A stretch of DNA of 64,000 nt from Ruminococcus difficilis (GTDB lineage Bacteria > Bacillota_A > Clostridia > Oscillospirales > Acutalibacteraceae). Position 1 is the stretch's first letter. Each line of letters starts with the position of its first letter. The DNA is taken from contig NZ_JAEQMG010000048.1 in the NCBI RefSeq assembly GCF_016680995.1, positions 348,922 to 412,921 of the forward strand, given 5' to 3'. A program made the translations under genes and the position numbers. Positions 16,126 through 24,498 of this stretch are shown here, one piece after another. The notes below the pieces were generated by a model that saw only the letters and a list, made by a program, of their open reading frames with translations, was not told where the DNA came from and ran no database searches.

Positions 16126-17697
16126 ATGAAAGCTGTTATTTATGCAAGATATAGTTCATCAGCACAAAGAGAGGCAAGCATAGAGCAACAGGTTGAAGTG
16201 TGCGAAAACTACGCACGCAATAATGATTATCAAGTTGTTAAGGTCTATTCTGATAAAGCAAAGACAGGGCGAACAGATGATAGACCGGGGTTAAAGAAAC
16301 TACTCTCAGACTGCTCAAAAAATATATTTGATGTAGTATTGATCTATGCTATGGATAGATTCAGCAGAGATACAAGACTTGCTCTTGAAAACTTATACAA
16401 AATAGAATTTGAAAACAATAAAAAAGTCATTTCGGTGACACAGCCCCTTGATGATTCTCCTTGGGGACGTTTTTATCGAGTTGTGCAAATGGCAGACGCA
16501 CAAAAGTATAGCGAGGAGTTGGCGGAGAAAGTTAAACGAGGCATGAAATATAATGCTGATAAGTGCTTATATAACGGCGGTAGCGTACCACTGGGATTTA
16601 AAATTGTGGATAAAAGATACGAAATAAATCCCGATACTGCCCCGATTGTAAAAATGATATTTGAATGGTACGCCGACGGTGTAACCGTTGCCGATATAGC
16701 TAAAAAGCTAAATGCACAAGGAGCGAAAACCTCTTTCGGGCGACCTTTCAACAAGAATTCCCTGCATACCCTATTGAAAAACAAAAAGTATTTAGGGTAC
16801 TATACATTTGATGGATTGGAAATTCCTGACGCAATACCGCAGATTATATCAGATGAACTGTTTGATAAAGTTGCAAAAAGAATGGCTACAAACAAGCAAG
16901 CCCCTGCGAGAGCAAAGGCTAAGGTCGAATACATACTTACAACTAAACTTTTTTGCGGACACTGCAAGGGTATGATGACAGGCTTTTCCGCTACAGGACA
17001 CTTAAAGAAAACCTATAGATACTATGTCTGTAACAAGACTAAAGAAGTTCCAAAAAACTGCAATAAAAAAGCGGTTCATAAAGAGTATATTGAAGATTTG
17101 GTTATAGAACGGTGCCGTAAACTGTTGACGACCAAAAACATACAACGGATAACTAAAGAATTAGTTGCTACCGCCGAGAGAGAAAAGGACACTACAAATC
17201 TAAAGGCTTTACGAAAAGCACTAAAGGATAACGAAAGAAAGCACGAAAACACCATAAACGCAATCATGGAAAGTGATATTGAAAGTGTACGCAAGGCGTT
17301 GGGTACTAAGATACCTGTCTTAGAAGCTGAACACGAGGAAATCGAAAAACAGATTGAAGCAGAGGAGCGGTTATTTGCTTCTATCTCCGAATCAAGTATA
17401 CTATTCTTCTTAACGAGTTTGAAGAAAGGCAATATCAATGATATTAAGTACCGCAAATTGCTGGTGAATGTGTTTGTCAATAAAATCTATTTATACGATG
17501 ATAAAGTAACAATAACATTTAATTCAGGCGACGAGCCTGTAACTATATCAGACACACTCCTTTCAGAATTAGATGAACACAGTAAGCCCTCCAAGGGTTT
17601 GAGTTCAAAAAAAGATGGACCACCACAGCAGAGCAAATCCGAAATCGTCATCGTCGGTGACTGTTTCGGATTTCTCATTTTCCGTGGTTTTGTCTGA
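16126..17697 (+). CDS. Large serine recombinase
   Basis: A 523-residue protein. The resolvase domain starts MKAVIYARYSSSAQREASIE (nucleophile Ser near residue 10), followed by IYAMDRFSRDTRLALENLY, the recombinase domain GGSVPLGFKIVDKRYEINPD, a zinc ribbon CGHCKGMMTG...YVCNKTKEVPKNC, and a coiled-coil segment around residues 350-430. Such enzymes integrate and excise mobile DNA. The C-terminal 40 residues (GPPQQSKSEIVIVGDCFG...) look unlike a folded domain and may be read through an old junction. Confidence 0.92.
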   Translation: MKAVIYARYSSSAQREASIEQQVEVCENYARNNDYQVVKVYSDKAKTGRTDDRPGLKKLLSDCSKNIFDVVLIYAMDRFSRDTRLALENLYKIEFENNKKVISVTQPLDDSPWGRFYRVVQMADAQKYSEELAEKVKRGMKYNADKCLYNGGSVPLGFKIVDKRYEINPDTAPIVKMIFEWYADGVTVADIAKKLNAQGAKTSFGRPFNKNSLHTLLKNKKYLGYYTFDGLEIPDAIPQIISDELFDKVAKRMATNKQAPARAKAKVEYILTTKLFCGHCKGMMTGFSATGHLKKTYRYYVCNKTKEVPKNCNKKAVHKEYIEDLVIERCRKLLTTKNIQRITKELVATAEREKDTTNLKALRKALKDNERKHENTINAIMESDIESVRKALGTKIPVLEAEHEEIEKQIEAEERLFASISESSILFFLTSLKKGNINDIKYRKLLVNVFVNKIYLYDDKVTITFNSGDEPVTISDTLLSELDEHSKPSKGLSSKKDGPPQQSKSEIVIVGDCFGFLIFRGFV

Positions 17698-17726
17698 ATG
17701 TGAGCTATATCCGTATAATCGAATCA

Positions 17727-17758
17727 GGCAGGGAGTTTTGACGCTCCCTGCCTGTTTT
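17727..17758 (+). terminator. Terminator of the first large recombinase
   Basis: AGGCAGGGAG-TTTTGACG-CTCCCTGCCT followed by T6. Confidence 0.85.
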
Positions 17759-17776
17759 TTACTCTCGCAGCGATAT

Positions 17777-18025
17777 TTACATCTGTTCGATCACCGGCCC
17801 ACATTCGCTCTGTTCTTCGTCCTGTTGCTTCAAAAGCTCTTGCGCCTGTCTCCATTCTTCAAACTCTTTTTGTCCTTCCTCGGTCTCAAAGAAGGCAATG
17901 ATGTCGGGGAGAACCATTCGTGCAATGGATTCCAATACATGTTCCGGGATTCCGCACTCGGTGTTAGGATCGGGCGGTAATCCCATTAAGTCGGCTTCAG
18001 TGATTGTCTTGCGTGTTGTTGCCAT
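17777..18025 (-). CDS. Hypothetical acidic protein, 82 residues
   Basis: It begins MATTRKTITEADLMGLPPDP and is rich in Glu and Gln toward its end (EEGQKEFEEWRQAQELLKQQ). The family is not recognised. It has its own strong promoter on the minus strand (18235-18263) and a leader of about 200 nt with a hairpin. It converges with the large recombinase gene, suggesting a small accessory gene of the element. Confidence 0.55.
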   Translation of the reverse strand: MATTRKTITEADLMGLPPDPNTECGIPEHVLESIARMVLPDIIAFFETEEGQKEFEEWRQAQELLKQQDEEQSECGPVIEQM

Positions 18026-18147
18026 AAGACAACGCTTCTATCTTTGTTGGTCATTCCTCCTTCTTATATCAGATTGATTGTGCCCATCGGGCGGTGGATT
18101 TGTAATTCATTTTTCCTCCGACATTTGTTTTTGCTATTTGGAAAGAG

Positions 18148-18226
18148 TAACTGAAAATGAAATAGCCTCATGTGTCAAGCAGGTTGACACACAAGACTAT
18201 GAATCGGCTGTATTCAGTTATCTTTC
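18148..18226 (-). ncRNA. Hairpin-rich leader or small RNA upstream of the 82-residue gene
   Basis: On the minus strand AACTGAA pairs with TTCAGTT at the outer ends and TGTGTCAA-CCTGC-TTGACACA forms an inner hairpin. It starts about 10 nt downstream of a perfect promoter. No T run follows, so it is not a clear terminator. It could be an attenuator, a recombination site or a small RNA; nothing decides between these. Confidence 0.35.
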
Positions 18227-18234
18227 TGTTTGTT

Positions 18235-18263
18235 ATTATATCAAATTCGAACATATTTGTCAA
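18235..18263 (-). promoter_or_regulatory. Promoter reading leftward toward the 82-residue gene
   Basis: Minus-strand TTGACA (18258-18263), 17 bp spacer and TATAAT (18235-18240): perfect consensus. Confidence 0.75.
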
Positions 18264-18409
18264 GACTTTGGTTTCGAACTATCATTAGTAGAGCCTTTAC
18301 ATATGCCGAACTGTTCTTCAGAGCCGTTCGGCGTTTTCTTTGTATTGCGCCACAATATTTGACAACGGATTTGTATCACACCGGACAAATATTTACTGAA
18401 AACTTTTAC

Positions 18410-18438
18410 TTGTAAAACCTCCCGATCTAAGCTAAAAT
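18410..18438 (+). promoter_or_regulatory. Promoter of the dockerin-transglutaminase gene
   Basis: TTGTAA (18410-18415), 17 bp spacer, TAAAAT (18433-18438), 28 bp before the ATG. The start site would fall close to the ribosome site, so this is tentative. Confidence 0.4.
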
Positions 18439-18466
18439 ACACCAAACCGTGAAGGAGGTTTCTGTT

Positions 18467-19576
18467 ATGAAAATCAAATCTGTATTATCTTTATCACTCT
18501 GTATTGCTATGATGATGACCGTTTCCGTTCATGCTCAGAGCCGAATATTAGGCGATGTCGACGGTGACGGTGAGATCGGTATCACCGATGCTACCGTCAT
18601 TCAGCGATATACGGTCGGTATCAAGACGCCTGTCGCCGTTACTTCTTCTGTTGCGGATATCGACGGCGACCATGCTGTGACCGTGATGGATGCTTCACAT
18701 ATCCAACGCTGGATGGTGAATGTATCAGATAGCTATCCGATCTCGAAGCCTGTCTATGAACCGTCACCGACCGATCGGTATGTTACGGTCGAGGGCGTCA
18801 CCTTCGATTTGAAGAAGGTTCCGTCGGAGATCATGCTTACCGATAAAAGCATTACCTTGATGCTCTTGCCAAAGAGCGAAATCGATCCGCACGATATCAC
18901 GACGATAGTCAACAACGGTCACTACCGAAACGAGATCGACTACACCGACAGCCGTTTCAAGGAGAGTTACCTGATTGAAAAGGAGAACGGAATTCTCTAC
19001 GGCTACGACTGTGAAGTGACCGACAGAGTGGATAATCCTCTCGCTTACGTCTATGCTCATTACAAAAGCGGACTGTACTTTCCTTTCCAGACAACGGTCA
19101 GCTGTATCGGAAAAGCGCACGGAAGCTTCCCGATCGAGCTGTATTACAAGGGCGAACTGATCCGCCGAGTGAACGTCAAGGTCGACGTCAACCGTGCTCC
19201 CGATGATATTGAAAAGACGTTGAATGTTGTTCGCTCGGCAGAGAAAGTGTGCTGGACTTCGTCCATGAACGACAGAGAAAAGATGAAAGCCTTCGCCGAA
19301 TACATACGGGATCACTACACATATGATCAGATCATGTGCGTTGAAGGAGCGGTTCTGACCGCCTTTGCTGCGCGCGATCTGGGACTTGAATCCATGCTTC
19401 TATACCCCGGTGGTGAAGCAACCCAGCACTGTGATCGCCATATCGTTACATATAATCTGTACGCCAATACAGCCGTTCCGGGCGGTCACTGCGCATGCCT
19501 GGTCGAGTACGATGATTGCATCCTACGCTATGATGTGCAGGGTGAGCTGTGTATTATCAAGGAATATACATGCTGA
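18467..19576 (+). CDS. Secreted protein with N-terminal dockerin and C-terminal transglutaminase-like domain
   Basis: A 369-residue exported protein. The ATG at 18467 follows AAGGAGG by 8 nt. The signal peptide is MKIKSVLSLSLCIAMMMTVSVHA. Directly after it comes a type I dockerin (GDVDGDGEIGITDATVIQRY; DIDGDHAVTVMDASHIQRW). The last 110 residues resemble the transglutaminase-like/cysteine peptidase fold: a Cys helix start in MCVEGAVLTAFAARDLGL, then GGHCACLVEYDD with the His, and LRYDVQG with the Asp. A dockerin at the N-terminus is less common than at the C-terminus. Substrate unknown; processing or cross-linking of peptides on the cell surface is possible. Confidence 0.8.
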   Translation: MKIKSVLSLSLCIAMMMTVSVHAQSRILGDVDGDGEIGITDATVIQRYTVGIKTPVAVTSSVADIDGDHAVTVMDASHIQRWMVNVSDSYPISKPVYEPSPTDRYVTVEGVTFDLKKVPSEIMLTDKSITLMLLPKSEIDPHDITTIVNNGHYRNEIDYTDSRFKESYLIEKENGILYGYDCEVTDRVDNPLAYVYAHYKSGLYFPFQTTVSCIGKAHGSFPIELYYKGELIRRVNVKVDVNRAPDDIEKTLNVVRSAEKVCWTSSMNDREKMKAFAEYIRDHYTYDQIMCVEGAVLTAFAARDLGLESMLLYPGGEATQHCDRHIVTYNLYANTAVPGGHCACLVEYDDCILRYDVQGELCIIKEYTC

Positions 19577-19592
19577 TAACTCAACAAGAATC

Positions 19593-19616
19593 GCCGTCCT
19601 TCGGGACGGCTTTTTC
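19593..19616 (+). terminator. Terminator of the dockerin-transglutaminase gene
   Basis: GCCGTCC-TTCG-GGACGGC followed by T5. Confidence 0.9.
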
Positions 19617-20238
19617 TTTATTACACCCAGTAAAACCGGACAACTTTTTCTTTGTCTAAGCGGAGAAATAATTTCTCTTTTGTGCACTTTTTTGCCCGAA
19701 ATCTAGTGCAACCCACTTTAAGCACTGATTTTTGGCTTGATTTCGTAATCAGAAAATCTCAGCAACCCACAAAATCAAAAATGTTTCAGTAGCAACCCAC
19801 CTAAAAACCAGCCCAATAAAGGTCTCAAAAATGGCTTAACGGTCGGCGTTGCCGTCCGTTGTGATGCCCGATAACTTGAAACAGCAACCCACTTCCTTTT
19901 CACCTGCTTCAAAATCGAACTTACACCGTATTCGTCATAATGAACAATTCACTTCATAGAATAAGCCTTCAGCGTTAATTCATTTTGGGGACGGTATTAT
20001 GCAGGGACGACAACGCATTGTACTAAAATGGCGCTTATCTAAGCGCTTTTCGATGTTTTGGTGGTGTGTAGAAAAAATATCGTCCCCACCGTCCCCGAGT
20101 AATAAACGAGGATATAAGAAGGTCAATCACCTTATAATTCTTCTCCAAGAACACATCTCAAAACCAGATGTTTAAGAACCATAATTTTACGATTCAAATA
20201 GCGAAAATCATTCCAAATTTGCTCATCAGAAACGAGAA
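19617..20238. other. Gene-free 620 bp region with four GCAACCCAC copies and a GGGGACGG inverted repeat
   Basis: No convincing coding sequence is seen. The 9-mer GCAACCCAC occurs at 19708-19716, 19762-19770, 19792-19800 and 19884-19892, always in the same orientation. Further right, GGGGACGGTATT (from 19986) and AATATCGTCCCCACCGTCCCC (to about 20098) form an imperfect inverted repeat around 90 bp, which looks like a small MITE. Function unknown. Confidence 0.6.
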
Positions 20239-20267
20239 CAGCGGTGAGATTATCTGTCTCACCGCTG
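20239..20267 (-). terminator. Terminator of the DUF6809 gene
   Basis: CAGCGGTGAGA and TCTCACCGCTG form an 11 bp perfect stem immediately after the stop, followed on the minus strand by a T-rich but interrupted tract. Confidence 0.65.
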
Positions 20268-20531
20268 CTATGATTCTGTATAAATCTCTGTTGCGATCTT
20301 CACGCCGAGCTTGAAGCCTTCGATATAAGCATCCTTCTCAGACAGAGCGATCAGCGAAAGCTGACAGCTTTCTATCTGTTCCAGCTTTTCTTTTTGCTGC
20401 TCCGAAGTGATTATTGATCGAAACTCATCGAGTAATTTCGCCATCTCTGAGAGCTTTTTCTTGGTGTCCCTGCCCTGATTATACTCGCTTGGATTCACAT
20501 TTCCGAAGTAGAAATCTTCTAACGTGGTCAT
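20268..20531 (-). CDS. DUF6809 family protein
   Basis: An 87-residue protein starting MTTLEDFYFGNVNPSEYNQG. The LEDFYFGNVNP opening and the ending IEGFKLGVKIATEIY match DUF6809, a small helical family of unknown function common in Clostridial mobile elements. AAGGAG lies 9 nt upstream of the ATG at 20531. It follows hsdR on the same strand but has its own possible promoter (TTGACT and TATTGT near 20554-20581). Confidence 0.8.
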   Translation of the reverse strand: MTTLEDFYFGNVNPSEYNQGRDTKKKLSEMAKLLDEFRSIITSEQQKEKLEQIESCQLSLIALSEKDAYIEGFKLGVKIATEIYTES

Positions 20532-20614
20532 GGTATCACGCTCCTTACAAGCACAATACAATACCACAGAAAACGAAAAAGTCAAGCAGAATTAATCACT
20601 TTCTAAATTGATAA

Positions 20615-23600
20615 TCAAGCGACTTCTCCTATCCAGCCATAGCCCTGTACCGCCATATCGACAAAGTGATTCATTAGCAAGTTGATTTTGGAATCGAATG
20701 AGACCTTGTCATAGCTATCGGGCAAATCTTCGTTGAGCGATACCGCTACAGCTGATCTCACCGTTTCTCTAGTCTGGTCATCTTTGTACCAATCCACTAC
20801 CAGCAATTCGTTACGACTTTCTGTCAGTTTCTTGAATAGATTCTTAGCGGACAGTTTAACCTTTTGCTCTTCCTTTTGAGAGAGCTTTTTTCCGGCTGCT
20901 AATAGATCATAGATTTCCAGTTCTTCTTCGGTAAGTCCTTCAGTATTAGCTCGCTCATTCTCCTGCTGTAATTCCTCGATGAGTTTAATCAATTGCTCAT
21001 AGTAATCCTCGTTCTCAGAACCGCCTGCATTATACCGATCAATGATATTTTTATAACGCTGAGAGAACTTACTACGGGTACAGTTTTTGTTAAGCATCTG
21101 CTGCAGTGCTTTCTTTATATAATCCTTGAGATCATCGATCTCAATTGCCTTATACTGGGCAACCTTGATTTCTTTTCTCAGTTCGTCTACATCGATTTTT
21201 GATAGATCAATTACCTTTGTACGGTGGATCACATACTCTGCATCGTCCTCAAGAGATGAATTAGCAGATACGCTGCCATCCAGCACTTTTGCCATTCTGA
21301 CTCTGGCGCGGGCGACTTTTTCATCGTCTATCGTATGCCGGAACAAACCGTGCAGATAAACCAGCGCGGCGAATTTGTCATTCTCCCAGTTCTTTTCAAA
21401 TACTTCGGGCTTTGATGCGTCATAAAGATTAACCAGTGTATTCAAAATGACCTTAAACTTTTCTTTGTCATCATCGTTAGCTATAATGGTATCATAAGCA
21501 GAGCGCAACATATCCAAACGGTCAAGCACGTTGTTATTCTCAACGATTGTGCTGATATCAATCCCGAGTGACAGCAAAAACTCATCCGCTTCTGCAATTG
21601 TTGCGTCAATATATCCGATCAGCTTGTCGATATCTTTTGCAGGAAACTCTGTGCCATCATTACCGGTGGCATACTGAGATAAAGCCTTCTGCATATACTT
21701 AAAGACGTTCACATAGTCTACGATGATACCGCACGCCTTGCCGGGATAGACGCGGTTAGTACGAGCGATCGCCTGCATCAGCGTATGCCCTTTCATCGGC
21801 TTGTCCAGATAAAGGGTAGACAGATTCTTGACGTCAAATCCTGTCAACCACATCGCGCAGACAAAGACAAGCTGCAGCGGATCATAATCCAGTTTGAACC
21901 GATCTTCAATATCCAGACCTTCCGGTGAGATTTCGTTCATCTTGCGGCGATGCTCAGTAATATCCAAGCCCTGCTTGCTGAACTTCTCGCCCTCGTCCTG
22001 CTCCTCAGAAATGATAACCGCCATCTCTACACTATCCATATAGTTCAGGATGTTCTTTAAGCGGTCGCGCTCTTCTTTTGTTTTTGCGGCGTTTCGCTCC
22101 TGTACGATCTTCTGTCGTTCAATCTTCCAATAGTGTTGAACCTTGTCATACATCTTAACGGCGGTATACTTATCAACCGATACCACCATGCCTTTGCCGA
22201 GGAATCCCCGACGTGGGAAGTGATGCGCGATATCCTGAGCGATCTTATCCAGTCTGTCCTCGCGCTTGATAACCTCTAAAATACGGGATGACGAATTCTC
22301 CAGTAAACGTGTTTCATCCTCGTTCAAATTCTCATCCTCAATAATATCGACGATATCGTCATCAAGGAAGTCGTTTTCCAATCCGACCTCAGGAACTCTG
22401 CGCGAGTAGTACAGCGGTACTGTCGAGCCGTCCTCTACCGATTGAGCAAAGTTATATTCCGATACATAGTTGCCGAACCACTGATTCGTCAGGCGCTTTG
22501 AGCCGAGCAGAGGTGTACCGGTAAACGCAATATAGTTCGCGTTCGGCAGAGCGATGCGCATATTCTCCGCCAAATCTTTATACTGTGTTCTGTGCGCTTC
22601 ATCCACCAACACGATGATATCGTCACGTTCAGACAACACAGGGTACTTTTTACCCTTGTCGTAGCGGAACTTATGTATCAGGGTGAAGATGAATGACTTG
22701 TTTGTTTTAAGGAATTCTCTGAGCTGACGGCTGTTGCGAGGCTGGCACTCTTCTTTCGTCCCGATGACCTCGGTGCGGACAAAGTTCTTGTGTATCTGGG
22801 TGTCCAGATCCTCTCTGTCCGTAATGATCAAAAAGCTGAAATTGCCCTCGATCTTACGGCGCACCTTACGGGCGAACATGACCATCGAATAGGATTTACC
22901 GGAGCCTTGCGTATGCCAGAAAACACCGAGCTTTCCGTTCAACTCTTTACGATTCTTCACGGATTTCATCAGATTATTAACGCCGAGATACTGGTGATTC
23001 TTAGCGATGATCTTGACGCTCTGATTCTCAAAGAGGATAAAATTCTCGATATAATCGATCAGTCGAGCTTTATCCAGCAGACCGTCAACAAAGTATCTGA
23101 CGGAACTATCCTCAACACTATCAGGATCAGCCAGAAGCTCTCTGTCGAGTGATTCTTTTTCGTCCTTGACTTTCAGCCACTCGAAGAAGTAGTCAAAGGT
23201 AGCGTTGAATGCGCCGAGCTTCGTCTGAATGCCGTTGGAGAGAGCGCAGATCTGGTTGAACGCAAAGAGGTTGGGGATATCTCTGCGATAATCCAGCAGA
23301 TTCTTATTATACGCTTCCTCTACCTTGATAACGCTGTTTTTTAACTCGATGAACACCAGCGGCAGACCGTTGACAAAGATCAGAATATCGGGGCGGCGAT
23401 AATACACCCTGCCCTGAATCCACATCTGCGATACTGCGGTGAAGGAGTTGTTCCCGGGACGGTCAAAGTCGATCAGCTTAACAAAATCAAAGTCCTCTTT
23501 TCCGTTTCTGCGAACTGTAATCTTGATGCCGTTGCGTAACTGCTGATATAGCTTATAGTTGGTAGCGGTCATATCCGTTCCGGTGAAATCACGGCGCAAA

Positions 23601-23839
23601 TCCTTGACGATCTGCTCCAGATATTGATCCTCTACCGTCGGATTAATCTGCTTTAAGGAGCTGAGGAGGATATCCGGCAATACGCACTCCCTCTTAGAAG
23701 CGCGACCGGTACCGTCCGGCAGAGCTTCACGCTTTGACGGATCAGCATCACAGACAATGACGTCATACTCAAAAGGCTTCGCCCTGAGCTTGTCCAATAT
23801 CGCCTGTTCTATATCGTTTTCAGAAATGAAGTTACGCAT
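20615..23839 (-). CDS. hsdR: Type I restriction enzyme, restriction/translocation subunit HsdR
   Basis: A 1074-residue protein of normal length. The N-terminal nuclease domain has PD-(D/E)xK residues in RRPDILIFVNGLPLVFIELKN. The superfamily 2 helicase motor has Walker A in HTQGSGKSYSMV, the DEAH box in VLVDEAHRTQY, AFTGTPLL, and a later motif region VCAMWLTGFDVKNLSTLYLD with QAIARTNRVYPGK. It cleaves unmodified DNA after ATP-driven translocation. Its start overlaps the preceding 215-residue gene by 8 bp. A second copy of its first 20 or so codons lies at 26134-26205, showing that genes were inserted in front of it. Confidence 0.96.
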   Translation of the reverse strand: MRNFISENDIEQAILDKLRAKPFEYDVIVCDADPSKREALPDGTGRASKRECVLPDILLSSLKQINPTVEDQYLEQIVKDLRRDFTGTDMTATNYKLYQQLRNGIKITVRRNGKEDFDFVKLIDFDRPGNNSFTAVSQMWIQGRVYYRRPDILIFVNGLPLVFIELKNSVIKVEEAYNKNLLDYRRDIPNLFAFNQICALSNGIQTKLGAFNATFDYFFEWLKVKDEKESLDRELLADPDSVEDSSVRYFVDGLLDKARLIDYIENFILFENQSVKIIAKNHQYLGVNNLMKSVKNRKELNGKLGVFWHTQGSGKSYSMVMFARKVRRKIEGNFSFLIITDREDLDTQIHKNFVRTEVIGTKEECQPRNSRQLREFLKTNKSFIFTLIHKFRYDKGKKYPVLSERDDIIVLVDEAHRTQYKDLAENMRIALPNANYIAFTGTPLLGSKRLTNQWFGNYVSEYNFAQSVEDGSTVPLYYSRRVPEVGLENDFLDDDIVDIIEDENLNEDETRLLENSSSRILEVIKREDRLDKIAQDIAHHFPRRGFLGKGMVVSVDKYTAVKMYDKVQHYWKIERQKIVQERNAAKTKEERDRLKNILNYMDSVEMAVIISEEQDEGEKFSKQGLDITEHRRKMNEISPEGLDIEDRFKLDYDPLQLVFVCAMWLTGFDVKNLSTLYLDKPMKGHTLMQAIARTNRVYPGKACGIIVDYVNVFKYMQKALSQYATGNDGTEFPAKDIDKLIGYIDATIAEADEFLLSLGIDISTIVENNNVLDRLDMLRSAYDTIIANDDDKEKFKVILNTLVNLYDASKPEVFEKNWENDKFAALVYLHGLFRHTIDDEKVARARVRMAKVLDGSVSANSSLEDDAEYVIHRTKVIDLSKIDVDELRKEIKVAQYKAIEIDDLKDYIKKALQQMLNKNCTRSKFSQRYKNIIDRYNAGGSENEDYYEQLIKLIEELQQENERANTEGLTEEELEIYDLLAAGKKLSQKEEQKVKLSAKNLFKKLTESRNELLVVDWYKDDQTRETVRSAVAVSLNEDLPDSYDKVSFDSKINLLMNHFVDMAVQGYGWIGEVA

Positions 23840-24479
23840 AGCTTTCCTCTTTTTTTATTGAAAGGGCTGAACGATAGAATATTTGATCCTTTATTATCGT
23901 TTTAACCGGTGTTGGAACCTTCTTGCAATTATCAATTGCGCTTGAAAGAATGTCTTTCACACTGATTCTGGACAACCTCACTCGTTTCATTACGTCTTTT
24001 GCAGTTACCTCTGATTTTGCGCTTCGAATTAAAGATTCCATGAAGTTTTGAAACGAATCAAGATACCCTTCCCGTATGCCTTTTCTTACATCGATTGCTA
24101 CATAGTTTTGGAAATTTAAAACATTTCGTTTTCCGGGATTGTTTTGTAAAACCAAAATCTCTGTTTCTCCGGAATATCTCCAATTAATTCTATCTTCCAA
24201 TTTGTTTTTGAAGTCGACAAATGCTTTATTACTGAAATACCAATCTCCCGACATAGCTTCATTTACTCTTTTGTAGGTTGGATCTTTTGATTTTGTAAAA
24301 TCATCTGTATAACCTATTGCATATATCGAACAATACTTTGCTGAATTATAATGGATGTATTCAAATTCTTTCAAAATCTCTGTTTCTGTAGAACGAGCAA
24401 AAAGAAAAACTACAATCTCTAAACTCTCTATCTGTCGTTCTCTTCTTTCGATTTCTTCATAACTACTTGCAGCAAACAT
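23832..24479 (-). CDS. Unknown protein between the kinase and HsdR
   Basis: A 215-residue protein starting MFAASSYEEIERRERQIESL. It has alternating strands and helices and charged surface, with no signal peptide or membrane helix. The C-terminal 70 residues are basic (KDVMKRVRLSRISVKDI, IKDQIFYRSALSIKKEE). No family was recognised. It lies 19 bp downstream of the kinase gene and overlaps hsdR by 8 bp, so kinase and this protein look like a two-gene module moved in together. It could be a kinase substrate or effector; this is inference. Confidence 0.65.
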   Translation of the reverse strand: MFAASSYEEIERRERQIESLEIVVFLFARSTETEILKEFEYIHYNSAKYCSIYAIGYTDDFTKSKDPTYKRVNEAMSGDWYFSNKAFVDFKNKLEDRINWRYSGETEILVLQNNPGKRNVLNFQNYVAIDVRKGIREGYLDSFQNFMESLIRSAKSEVTAKDVMKRVRLSRISVKDILSSAIDNCKKVPTPVKTIIKDQIFYRSALSIKKEESYA

Positions 24480-24498
24480 AATGACCTCCTACATACTT

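Noticed and set aside
19700..19900. CRISPR-like array of GCAACCCAC repeats
   Set aside because: The repeats are only 9-10 nt, the spacing is uneven and no cas gene is present.
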